Below are positions 1-9,230 of a stretch of 64,000 nucleotides of DNA, in pieces. Below the pieces are notes generated by a model that ran no database searches, was not told where the DNA came from, and was given only the letters and a program-made list of their open reading frames with translations. The stretch comes from Chamaea fasciata. Taxonomy: Eukaryota > Chordata > Aves > Passeriformes > Sylviidae. The DNA lies in assembly GCA_029207755.1 (NCBI GenBank), contig JARCOQ010000026.1, positions 868,001 to 932,000 on the forward strand, given 5' to 3'. The first letter of the stretch is position 1. The number at the start of each line of letters is the position of its first letter. The position numbers and the translations under genes were made by a program.

Positions 1-122
1 TGCTGTACTGAAATGAACTGAAGAGAAGGCTCTGAAGAATGGGGTGACAGAGGTTCCAGAGCTCGGGGTTTGGCAGCACAACCCCCTGAGGAGAAGCTGG
101 AGCTCTGGGAGGGGGCACAGAC

Positions 123-204
123 CTGGGGCAGGTATCCAATGTCCACTTCCATGTTGCTGCTCTCGCCTGCCCCATACAGCCACTCCATGTCCACGTTCAG
201 GGAC
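123..204 (-). CDS. SELENON: SELENON exon 7 (last SELENON exon in the window)
   Basis: 82 bp decoding [20 protein letters not shown] then DIGYLPQ, phase 0 at the 3' end. The acceptor is CCTGCAG and the donor is GTCTGT. In selenoprotein N this precedes the region that leads to the selenocysteine motif, which lies beyond the window start. Confidence 0.94.
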
Positions 205-989
205 CTGCAGGGGAACCAGGAGTCACCCAGGGCCAAAGCTCTGGGAACCCCAAACAAATGGGAACATCCTCTTGCAGGGTCAGACTGAACACAGAGCCCC
301 TGGAGATCTCTGTGCTCCCTGCACCAGCCCAGGAGCAGCAGATCCCAGCTGGAGCAGGGCCCAGGCACCCTCTCAGCACTCCGGGAAAATGCACTCAACA
401 CCTCTGAGCTTTGTCAAATGACAGGAGAGAGAGATGTCTCTGCTCCCTCTTCCTTCCCAGCACTTCACTCACACATTCTGATCCTGCTGAACTTTTAAAA
501 GTGGGTTTTTTTGGAAGCTAAAAGCTGCTGGCAGAGCCCAAAGTGTCTGCTGGCTGTAAGAAATGTGCTGACAGAGCCACTGGGGTTGAGTAGCCAGGGT
601 AACGTTGTAATAGAATTTTCACTCCCATCATGGGCAGAGAGATTTGAAGCTTCTTCCCCCTGAAACACTTCCAGCTCCCTGCCAGAGAGCAGGAACGAGC
701 TGCTGCAGAGCTCTGCACACAAAACCTTAACCTGTGAGACTCCAAGTAATAAAAAATCTGCTGCAGGAGGAGCATCAGGCCTTGCTGAACTTCAGTGCAC
801 TGGGACTGCCAGTCCTGCCACACCCTGCCTGTCCCTGCCCACCCTCCCAGCACCAAGGGACAGTCACTGGGCCGTGAATCAGCCCCAGGATGGCTCAGGG
901 ATCCTCAGTGATGCAGAAATGCATTTACAGGCAACTGCTGGGCTCAAATCACTCCGATTTTCCAAGGAATGAGAGGGGAAGAGCTGTAC
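205..989 (-). other. SELENON: SELENON intron 6
   Basis: 785 bp with no second gene, RNA gene or clear transposon visible. It is moderately GC-rich and carries a normal polypyrimidine-AG acceptor at 205. The other internal introns (1128-1777, 1903-2563, 2777-3226) are similarly short and unremarkable. Confidence 0.8.
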
Positions 990-1127
990 CTGTTGTTAGG
1001 AACGAAGAGCCTGAAGTCCCTGACGTGGGAAGAGTCCTTGGACAGGACAATGTAACCTGTGAACTGCCCCGGGGAAAACCAGAAGGGGAAGTTTGGTGGC
1101 TCATTCAGCTGGAATTCAGCGTGGATC
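990..1127 (-). CDS. SELENON: SELENON exon 6
   Basis: 138 bp completing the Arg codon and decoding [40 protein letters not shown] and FVPNN plus AG of the next Arg. It matches the family block around FPFWFSP and [11 protein letters not shown]. The acceptor is TTTCAG and the donor is GTACAG. Confidence 0.94.
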
Positions 1128-1777
1128 CTGAAAGGAGAGAGGAGCCATCAGCTGGGATCCTGCACTGCAGGGGACAGCAGGGAAAAGCTGTCTCCAGGCA
1201 GCCGAAATTATGGACCTAAACTGGGCAGGAGAGGTGGAGTTTATAGAGCTTTTCATGTCACACAATGAAGAGGGTGAAGGACTGGGAGAGATGCCCTGGA
1301 TCAGGAGCATCTCCAGTATCCATACCTCCTGGAACTGGGCATCCAGGAAGGATGAAATACTTTATCACTCCTTGAAACACAGGGACACAACAAGACCCCT
1401 TTATCCCCCCCTCCAGCTTGATCAGACACACAAAAGCTGCGTGTAACACTCCCAGTAAAACAATTCCGTGGATCCTCCCCCTTGGAAAGACATTCCACCC
1501 CCAGATTAACCTAAATCCAACAAAATCCTTGCTAGCCAGATTCTCCCCTTCCAGCCAGCGGCAGCCCAAGGGTGATGGCCAGCACGAGGACATGGTGACA
1601 GTGGCAGCACAGGTGACCTTTGGCTTGAAGCACCCTCCCCTCACTCCCAGCCACACCAGCCCAGTGTCCCGTGGGAACACCCTGTACGTGCCAGGAATCC
1701 TGAGCTGGGAATCTGCTGGGAGTGCGCCAGGGCTGCCCTGGGACAGGGCACAGCCCCAGGGGTGTCCCCCAGCCCAC

Positions 1778-1902
1778 CTGAAGGCTATGGTGTAGTAGAA
1801 GCTGCTGCTGGCCTGGATGCAGGCCACGGCTCCCTGCGGGGCGAAGCGCGTCTTCACGAAGGGCCGCGGGTGGAACATGCTCAGCAGCCTGTGGATGATC
1901 AC
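1778..1902 (-). CDS. SELENON: SELENON exon 5
   Basis: 125 bp decoding [20 protein letters not shown], then [21 protein letters not shown] plus two bases of an Arg codon. It matches selenoprotein N directly after PPPPKGKE. The acceptor is GTGCAG and the donor is GTGGGC. Confidence 0.95.
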
Positions 1903-2563
1903 CTGCACAAGGAATTGCAAGGGCAAGGATGAGAATTGCTCCTCCACACAGCTCCAGAGCCAGCCCCCAGCCCAGCAGGAAGGGGAGAGAATGGCTGTGA
2001 TTTAACACCCAGCTCAGAGACAGACCTAATCGCCACCAAGGACACGCAGCAAGGCGCTGCTGTCACAAATAAATCCATCTCCCACGGTTTCTGTGCCATT
2101 CCCAAGGCCTGCAGGGTTCCATCAGCCCAGGCAGAACAGAAAACTGATGTGCAGGGCTGCCTGCACCAATGCCTCAGCCTTTGGAGGGTGGGAGTGCAGC
2201 CACCGATCCCACCAGGCTCAGCAGCAGCCAGGGGAGGGGATGCACAGCCAGGCTTTACCTGCTGAGCACACAGAGTCCCAGTTGTCACCTGAAGGCTCAC
2301 CTGGCCACTGCTCCACCAGGAATGACCACACAGCTCCTTTCTGAGTACCCCTCTCTGGGAAAAACTATCCTCAGAGCCCACACAATTACCAAAGAAGATG
2401 GAGTTACTCCAGTCAGCCTCACCTGGCTGTGACAGACACCCAGAGCTTCTGCCTGCTCTCAGTTTCACCTCCAGTTCAGGAGCTCCTGGCTACACACTAC
2501 AGAATTCCTGCTTCCTTAGAAAATCCAGGGATACACGGACAAGGTCTGAGTTTCACATCTCAC

Positions 2564-2776
2564 CTCTTTGCCCTTGGGAGGTGGAGGGTAAAACCTGTTG
2601 TTGGAGAGGTACCCAGTGAAGATGTTCAGCTCACTGGGAATTATCCACCACGGATCCCCAAGATCCAGGTTATTCTTTGGAGGGAGAAAGGCTTTAAACT
2701 GCCTGGCAAGCAGGACACTCATAGGGGCTGCTGGGGCTGTCCAGTTCCTCAGCCCAGACAGAGCCACGTGAGAAAT
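2564..2776 (-). CDS. SELENON: SELENON exon 4
   Basis: 213 bp, 71 codons, phase 0 at both ends. It runs from [13 protein letters not shown] to [11 protein letters not shown] and includes [18 protein letters not shown], one of the most conserved stretches of selenoprotein N. The RNWT sequon is a likely N-glycosylation site facing the ER lumen. The acceptor is GTTCACAG and the donor is GTGAGA. Confidence 0.95.
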
Positions 2777-3226
2777 CTGTGAACAAAAGTTGCTGTCAGA
2801 GCCCAGAGTGGAGTTTCCCAACGTGCAGTGATGTCACAGATCTAGGGAGGCTTTGGAAAAGGAGGGGGAAATACGTCTCACATCCCAAATTCTTCATACC
2901 CCACCAAACAGTTGTGTCAGCCCTCAGGAATGTGAGTAACAGAGGAGAGGGGAACAGGCCACGTGACAGCACTGCTCCTGCCCTCAGCTGAGGCAGGGCC
3001 AGCTCTGATTCCTGCTCCCAGCTCCCCGGGAAGGGAAGTGTTCTAACTGGGGCACGGGGCTGCTGAGTGTGCTGAATCCCTGAAACGCTGAGGGGGCACG
3101 AGGTCCCTGTCACAGCAGATCCCACAGGACCAAGCAGCACCGTGACCCCCTCCCAACATGCTCCTGGTGCTGTCCCCAGCCCACCGGACATGTTTATCCC
3201 AGAATCTGTCCCTGCAGGACACCTAC

Positions 3227-3357
3227 TCCCAAGAAACCATCCTTGCTCTTCGTCATTGTTTCCATGACCAAGGGCTGGAATTTGGCCACGATGGACAGAG
3301 TCTCCCCATCTGGATCTGGTGCCTCCTCCTCTTCTGCTCCTGAGTCTGGAGCAACCC
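3227..3357 (-). CDS. SELENON: SELENON exon 3: acidic linker
   Basis: 131 bp. It decodes to an acidic stretch ([19 protein letters not shown]) and then [18 protein letters not shown], matching the exon after the EF-hand in mammalian selenoprotein N. The acceptor is TTGTCCAG and the donor is GTAGGT. The start is too diverged and the exon too short to appear as an ATG-initiated ORF; it was placed by phase from exon 2 and by the conserved [11 protein letters not shown]. Confidence 0.92.
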
Positions 3358-3540
3358 CTGGACAAAAGGACAGGAATTCAAGCAGCTGCTTCCCCTCCCT
3401 CCCCTTTTAATTACACATCTATCCTGGCAAGTCCAGGAGCACTGGGAGTTTCCCAGCTGTCCCCACACAACAGAACTCAGACCCATCCCCACACCAGCTC
3501 TGGCTGCATGAACTAAAGAGGAAGGGGACCAACTCAACGG

Positions 3541-3772
3541 CTTTAAAGTGGGAGAGGGTGGGTTTAGGTCGGATATTGGGCAGGAATTGTTCCCTGGGAG
3601 GGTGGGGAGGGCAGCTGTGGCTGCCCCTGGATCCCTGGCAGTGCCCAAGGCCAGGCTGGACGGAGCCTGGAGCAGCCTGGGACAGTGGGAGCTGTCCCTG
3701 CTGGGGTAGGGATGACACTGGATGGGCTCTAAGGCCCCTCCCAACCCAAAGCATTCCATGATTCCCAGTTTC
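3541..3772 (+). repeat. CR1-type LINE 3' fragment in SELENON intron 2
   Basis: The plus strand shows the avian CR1 tail order: GGATATTGGGCAGGAATTGT, CAGCTGTGGCTGCCCC, AAGGCCAGGCTGGACGG, then CCCAACCCAAAGCATTCCAT. It is 5'-truncated, carries only the untranslated 3' end, and is antisense to SELENON. It lies wholly within intron 2 (3358-4327). Confidence 0.8.
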
Positions 3773-4327
3773 CCTGACTGCAAAGCCCCCAGGAGCCATC
3801 CCAGCACGTGCTGGAGCCAGTCCAGGAGAGCACAAGCAAACTGTGTCCCCAGTGTCCATTGTCACGGCCACACTTCTCCCTGCCTGGCACCAGCAGAGCC
3901 ACTCGCTCTGTGCTGACACAGTCCCCAGGGATGATCTCCCACAGCTGCCCCCCAGGAGAGCTGCCCCAGCTCAATGGGACTCTGTGACTCACTGATGCTT
4001 TTTGGCCCGGCCTGGGCTGAGCTGGATTTGCTGCATTCACCCATCCCAAATCCCCTCTAAGCTCCGGACAAAGTAACTTATGTACTTTGTTAGTCCAGCA
4101 ATGGGATCCTCCACCTTGTAAAAACTGCACTTTGTCAAAGTGATGTCTGCTGCTTAAGCCTTTTCAACAACATGGAAAGCTTCACAGCCTCTCTTCGTGC
4201 AAATGAGCCCCCAAAGCAGCACCCAGAAAACAATGAAGTGGATAAAATATTCAGTGAATTCAAGCTGTGGAGCTCATTATGTTTGGCTCAGTGCAGGGAG
4301 GGCTCTGGAAGGCGGACAGGAACCCAC

Positions 4328-4445
4328 CTGTGAGCTTCTCAGCGATGGGTTTGAACTCCTCTGGGCTCAGGTACAGGTCCTTGTTGGTGTCCAGGGAGGA
4401 GAAGAGGAACAGCCCCTCATTCCCCAAGGACTTCAGAGCCAGCTC
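4328..4445 (-). CDS. SELENON: SELENON exon 2: EF-hand
   Basis: Begins ELALKSLGNEGLFLFSSLD after a CAG acceptor and ends ..EKLTG(G) at a GTGGGT donor, 118 bp, one base carried to exon 3. It contains a canonical 12-residue calcium loop DTNKDLYLSPEE, with D, N and D at positions 1, 3 and 5, S at 9 and E at 12. This is the luminal calcium-sensing EF-hand described for selenoprotein N, with all side-chain ligands intact. Confidence 0.95.
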
Positions 4446-7424
4446 CTGCTTGGGAAGAAGAGGCAAGAGAGATTTTGTTGGAAGCTGCTGCAGAAGCCCA
4501 CTCTGGCCCCTCTGGAGTTAATCCCCATCCTTCTAGAACATCCAGGGGAAAGATGAACGCCCCTTGGCAGGATTTGGTGCTATTTGCAACAGGGATCCAC
4601 GGCCAGGAACTGCTGGCACGAGGATACTGAACCTACATCTGCCCGAGTAATTCCAGCTGAACCATCTGCTCACGTTCAGTGCCTTTTGTCAGAAAAAGGC
4701 CCCACTTTTTCCAGGCAGTTAGTCCTAAACCTGCAGACGCTGGGAGCACCTGGAGGTGGTGACTGCTGGGATAAACTGATGTGCAGTGAAACAAAGGCAG
4801 CCAAATGTGCCAGGACCACATTCCAAGAGGGAGTGAGCCGAGCCCTTGGAACTAGAAACTTCCAGTCGTGGTGGGATCCACTCCAGCATGGCTGGGGCTC
4901 TGGTCAGTGCCCCTCCAAACCTCCAGCCTTGGAACTGCACGGAATATTTTGGCTCCCTGCTCCCTCAGCCATCCATCAGGGACTCACAGAGCCCATGGTT
5001 TTCTCCAGAAACTTCCACAGGATCTCAGCTTCTCCGTGCCTCAGTTTCTCCCTCTGCAAAGCCCCCACAGGGCTCACCAAGGCGATGTCTCCCCTGGAGC
5101 ACATCCAGAGAAGGGCTCTGGATGCTCCCAGACATTCCCACTCCTCAGCCTGAAGGGAAAGGGACAACGTGGAGGCAGAGCAAGAGCTCCAGGTTGGTGT
5201 GAGAGCAGGGAGAGACACGGAGGAGGTGAGGCGCAGCCCTCAGTGCCAGCCAGCCCTTGGCACATGCCCCAGCCTCCCCAGCTTGCCCTGCCACCCCCAG
5301 AGAAGCCCGGAGCTGGGAGCACAAGCACTCTGCATTCTGCTGCTCCTCCGTGCCTGCTCTCCACTGCCTGCAGCACCACCACCATCCCCAGAGCTCCTGA
5401 ACCAGTTTATTTTCCATCTGCTGCCTGCCAGCCTGAAGCAGCACTAACGCAGCCTGGAAGGCTTTGCTCCCATCAACTGCAGCTACAAAAGCACTTAAGA
5501 GCCTTCCAGGGCAGTTCCAGGACTGAGCCAGACTGAAATAGAACTCAGAACGAAGATCTGGATGAGGACGTGGCCAAGGACATGAAAAAACGAAGGGAGA
5601 TGGTTGTTTGTGCACAGGGACAATCCATGGTGGACTGTCCACAGTTAACCAGCCTCTATTCCCTGAATGATGGGGATGAGCATCCCTGGCTCTGGAAACA
5701 GGGAACAGTTCCGCTGAGCACCTGGCTGCAGGTGCTGCCACACCTGCCAGGGCCACACCAGCCTCTCCCAGCTCCAGAGCTCACCTGTGCTGGGCACACT
5801 GTGATCACTGCTGCTCTGGGAGGCAGCTCAGGGCCCTGGGCAGGGAGCAGGAGCCTCCCCTGGGCAGGGCCGCCTGTCCTGGGTGTGCTGGGCTCCAGAG
5901 GGATGCTCCACTGCCTCTGCTCTCCTGAGCACAGCACAGCTCCTCCGCTGAGCCCTTCAGAGCCTCTCCTCACTCTGCACTTCACAGGCACGGACCCCGA
6001 GGGATGGGGCTGGAATTTGCATTGCTGGAGCGTGGGGAAAAGTTGTTTTTCCCCTCCCTGAGTGGGGCAGGAGGAGAGGCAGCTGTGCCCCACAGGGACA
6101 CGGGAACACCTCTAGGACAGCAGGACACAGGCTGGGATCACAGGAGCCGGAGAAGAGCACCCAAAGGCAGTGTCCACACAGAGCCAGGCCACGTCCCCCA
6201 GCTGCACTGACCCACAGCCTGAGCAGTGACCACCCATCAGAGGCACCCAGGAGAACCCACCCAGCTGGAGGTAAAACCCCAGCCCCAGAGGAACAAAGGC
6301 TCCCACGGAGAACACTCCAGTCCTGCTGCATCTGGACACCAGGGATGACAAAAACCATGTTTAAAAGCAGAGAGAGACGTCAGGGCTTGGCCTTTTGCTT
6401 TCTGATAACATTCACATCAAAGAAAGCTCCCAGAACTTGGGTTTTTTTCCTTTCTCTTTTTAATCTGGGATTATAAGGAAGACAACTTCCCTGTTTGTGT
6501 CAGAGGGTAGGGGTGAGCTGTTCTGGTGTTTTTGTAGAGGAACAGAGCTGTGGTTTCCACAAAGAGCTCTCCTCTCCCACCTGCCAGTGGGTTGTTCAGC
6601 TAAATAAACATTTCCATAGGAAGAGACAAGACATATGTTTGAAGCAAGAGGAAGAAAAAAAATAAAAATCTTGGGCTGTTCACATTTTGTTCTCCTCTCC
6701 AGCAGCACCCAGTGACAACAGTCTGCCTGTCCTCCAGAAAAAAAAAAAACCACCAAATTTCCAGCAGACCTGTCAGGCTGTGAGAACGTCCTCACCCTCC
6801 TGTTCTTGCTGGAAAAAAATCTTCTAATTAACTTGTTTAAACCATTTGTCCTTTCTTGCAATGCAAGAAAAGACAAAGAAAAGAGGCGTCCTTTAAAAAT
6901 ATCCTTTAAAAATACTTCTTTTTGTACTAGAGGAGTATCAAGGAGGAGAAATCTGCTCTTTCCCCAGAACCTCCTCAGATGTTCAGGGCTGAAGCGAGAG
7001 CCAGGGGAGCACAAAGAGGAGATCTCCAAAGCCCCTGCAGCCACTGGAATTACATGGATTACGATGAAAAACAGGCAATCAGCCTCGTTTAAAACAAAAA
7101 CCCCAAACACAAACACCAGAAAAAACCGCTCCTGCTCTCCAGCTCACGCCCTCCCTTCTTCTGCTGCTTCTCAGTGACCTTCAGAGGCTTTGGCAGAGGA
7201 GCTGGAGATGGAGAGGAGCATGAGGAGAGCCCAGAGCAGGGCCAGGAGCTGGACCCAGGGTCACTGCTGGTCACTGGTGGCCACCACAGCTCCGTGGTGG
7301 TTTCAGCTGGTGGCGGCCACCCCACTCCCTGTGGTCACCTCAGCCCCCAGTGACCCCCACAGCTCTGCAGAGCCTCAGCCTGGCACCGATGCCTGGTGGT
7401 CACCTCAACCCCAGCGGCCACCCC

Positions 7425-8290
7425 GAGCCTGGCGGCCACTCCAGCCCGGCTACGGCCACCTCAGCCCCATCAGTGCCTGGCGGTCACTCCAGCCTGGTCT
7501 ACGGCCACCTCGGCCCCATCAGTGCCTGGCGGTCACTCCAGCCCGGCTACGGCCACCTCAGCCCCATCAGTGCCTGGCGGTCACTCCAGCCTGGTCTACG
7601 GCCACCTCAGCCCCATCAGTGCCTGGCGGCCACTCCAGCCTGGTCTACGGCCACCTCAGCCCCATCAGTGCCTGGCGGTCACTCCAGCCCGGCTATGGCC
7701 ACCTCGGCCCCATCAGTGCCTGGCGGTCACTCCAGCCCGGCTACGGCCACCTCGGCCCCATCAGTGCCTGGCGGCCACTCCAGCCCGGCTACGGCCACCT
7801 CAGCCCCATCAGTGCCTGGCGGCCACTCCAGCCCGGCTACGGCCACCTCAGCCCCATCAGTGCCTGGCGGTCACTCCAGCCTGGTCTACGGCCACCTCAG
7901 CCCCATCAGTGCCTGGCGGCCACTCCAGCCTGGTCTATGGCCACCTCGGCCCCATCAGTGCCTGGCGGTCACTCCAGCCTGGTCTACGGCCACCTCAGCC
8001 CCATCAGTGCCTGGCGGTCACTCCAGCCCGGCTACGGCCACCTCAGCCCCATCAGTGCCTGGCGGTCACTCCAGCCCGGCTACGGCCACCTCAGCCCCAT
8101 CAGTGCCTGGCGGCCACTCCAGCCTGGTCTACGGCCACCTCAGCCCCATCAGTGCCTGGCGGTCACTCCAGCCTGGTCTACGGCCACCTCAGCCCCATCA
8201 GTGCCTGGCGGTCACTCCAGCCTGGTCTACGGCCACCTCAGCCCCATCAGTGCCTGGCGGTCACTCCAGCCCGGCTATGGCCACCTCGGC
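7425..8290. repeat. 48/49-bp minisatellite (17-18 units) in SELENON intron 1
   Basis: The anchor CAGTGCCTGGCGG recurs 17 times, at 7471, 7520, 7568, 7617, 7666, 7714, 7762, 7810, 7858, 7907, 7956, 8005, 8053, 8101, 8150, 8199 and 8248. Units are 49 bp when they contain CCTGGTCTACGG and 48 bp when they contain CCCGGCTACGG, a one-base indel that shifts frame from unit to unit. Other variable sites are CGGTCAC/CGGCCAC and CTCAGCC/CTCGGCC. All three plus frames stay open because no unit carries a stop. Confidence 0.97.
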
Positions 8291-8535
8291 CCCGGTGCCC
8301 GCCCGGTGCCGCTCCCCCGGCCCCGGTGCCGCTCCCCCGGCCCCGGTGCCCGCCCGGTGCCGCTCCCCCGGCCCCGGTGCCGCTCCCCCGGCCCCGGTGC
8401 CCGCCCGGTGCCGCTCCCCCGGCCCCGGTGCCCGCCCGGTGCCGCTCCCCCGGCCCCGGTGCCGCTCCCCCGGCCCCGGTGCCCGCCCGGTGCCGCTCCC
8501 CCGGCCCCGGTGCCGCTCCCCCGGCCCCGGTGCCG
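8285..8535. repeat. C-rich GGCCCCGGTGCCG array beside SELENON exon 1
   Basis: Iterations of CCCGGTGCCGCTCCCCCGG (about 21 bp) alternate with a longer form containing an extra CCCGCCCGGTG segment. The array abuts the 48/49-bp VNTR and ends about 135 bp from the exon 1 donor. The transcribed sense strand is G-rich (runs of GGGG). Confidence 0.93.
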
Positions 8536-8671
8536 CTCCCTCAGCGCGGCCGCCGCCTCCCCTCACGCAGCCCGGCCCGGCCGCGCCCGCCATTCCCCCT
8601 CCGTCCCTCCCTCCCTCCGCCCGTCCCCGCCCCTGCCCGCTGCTCGGTGCCCGCTGCTCGGTGCCCGGTAC

Positions 8672-8815
8672 CTGCTGCCGCGCCGCCTCCGCGTCCCGGT
8701 AATACTTGAGGGCCAGCAGCGCGGCGAGCAGGGCCAGGAGCAGCGGCAGGCGCGGAGGGGCCGGGCCGGGCGCCGGGGCCGCCATCGCGCCGGGCCCGCG
8801 CCGCGGAGCCGCCAT
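8672..8815 (-). CDS. SELENON: SELENON exon 1: start codon and membrane anchor
   Basis: 48 codons starting MAAPRRGPGAMAAPAPG and ending in EAARQQ at a GTACC donor, phase 0. A hydrophobic run (RLPLLLALLAALLAL, residues about 22-36) followed by KYYRD is the single N-terminal membrane segment expected of selenoprotein N, anchoring it in the ER. The ATG at 8815 has a favourable context (gcggccATGG). A second in-frame ATG ten codons later, at 8785, is an alternative start. The exon sits in a CpG-rich block, as expected for a housekeeping promoter. Confidence 0.9.
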
Positions 8816-9230
8816 GGCCGCCCGGCCGGGGGAGGCGTCAGGCGGGCGAGGAGGGGCCGCGGCCGCCCCGAGGGGCCCGGCCGCCGGAAAAAAAAAACCC
8901 TTTTCAGCCTTAAATCACCGCCGCTCCGCCCGAGGAAGGCTCTGGTTAGTGTTAAATCGCCGGCGCCCCGCCGGGGGAAAACGTATTTTAGTGTACAGTG
9001 GCCATGGCTCCGTCAGGGAAAACGTCGTTTTAGTGTTAAATGACCGGCACCCGCTGAGGAATAAAACGTGTTTAAGTGTTAAATCCACGTCGTCCGGTTA
9101 GGGAGAACCTCTTTTTCAGTGACAAATGAGCGGTATCGTCAGGATAAAACCTCGTTTTGGTGGTAAAGGACCGGCAGTGGTTCAGGAAAAAGCACTTTTT
9201 GGGTTGAAATGACTCTGCTGTGAGCGCTCC
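8816..9230 (-). promoter_or_regulatory. SELENON: SELENON 5' flank: CpG-rich promoter
   Basis: The 415 bp upstream of the SELENON ATG. The proximal 75 bp are extremely GC- and CpG-rich (GGCCGCGGCCGCC-like), continuing the island that covers exon 1 (about 8280-9060). No TATA box is placed where it would be convincing. The distal part is occupied by the 42-bp degenerate repeat. The promoter role is inferred from position and base composition; the transcription start cannot be fixed from sequence alone. Confidence 0.65.
8888..9230. repeat. Degenerate 42-bp tandem repeat (8 units) in the SELENON promoter
   Basis: A core resembling GTTTTAGTGTTAAAT recurs with TTAAAT-equivalent hexamers at 8910, 8952, 8994, 9036, 9079, 9122, 9163 and 9205, spacings 42, 42, 42, 43, 43, 41 and 42. 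Before the core, several units carry an inverted repeat of A-run and T-run: AAAACG-T-CGTTTT at 9019-9031, AAAAC-CTC-GTTTT at 9146-9158, and AAAAAG-CA-CTTTTT at 9087-9100. Units differ strongly in sequence while period and dyad persist. Confidence 0.85.

Larger units (their letters stand above)
4446..8671 (-). other. SELENON: SELENON intron 1
   Basis: 4.2 kb between the membrane-anchor exon and the EF-hand exon. The part next to exon 1 (about 7425-8535) is almost entirely tandem repeat. The remainder, 4446-7420, has no recognisable gene; 6360-7140 is AT-rich with several homopolymer A/T runs. Long open frames through 7190-9043 arise from the repeat and are not regarded as genes. Confidence 0.85.
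123..8815 (-). other. SELENON: SELENON gene locus, 5' portion (exons 1-7), truncated by window edge
   Basis: Seven minus-strand exons join in frame to 317 codons closely resembling the N-terminal half of vertebrate selenoprotein N. Order: a short N-terminus with one hydrophobic segment, an EF-hand, an acidic linker, then the conserved blocks [40 protein letters not shown] and [11 protein letters not shown]. Selenoprotein N is known as an ER-membrane glycoprotein that senses luminal calcium and supports SERCA2 redox regulation; its loss causes SEPN1-related myopathy. The selenocysteine UGA in the SCUG motif and the 3' UTR SECIS lie in later exons outside the window, so they cannot be assessed. 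The primate Alu-derived extra exon is absent: exon 2 splices straight to the acidic-linker exon. All six complete introns have GT donors and AG acceptors. Identification is from remembered family sequence and is very secure. Confidence 0.95.

Noticed and set aside
1..122. SELENON selenocysteine UGA and SECIS element
   Set aside because: Both belong to exons and the 3' UTR downstream of exon 7; the gene runs off the left edge before them, so neither can be claimed.
7190..9043. 617-codon plus-strand open frame (and 450- and 437-codon companions) rich in SLQPGYGHLSPISAWR
   Set aside because: It is generated by the stop-free 48/49-bp VNTR, is open in all three frames, and lies antisense in SELENON intron 1 and promoter. 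A repetitive secreted protein was considered, but the frame shifts within the array and there is no splice or homology support.
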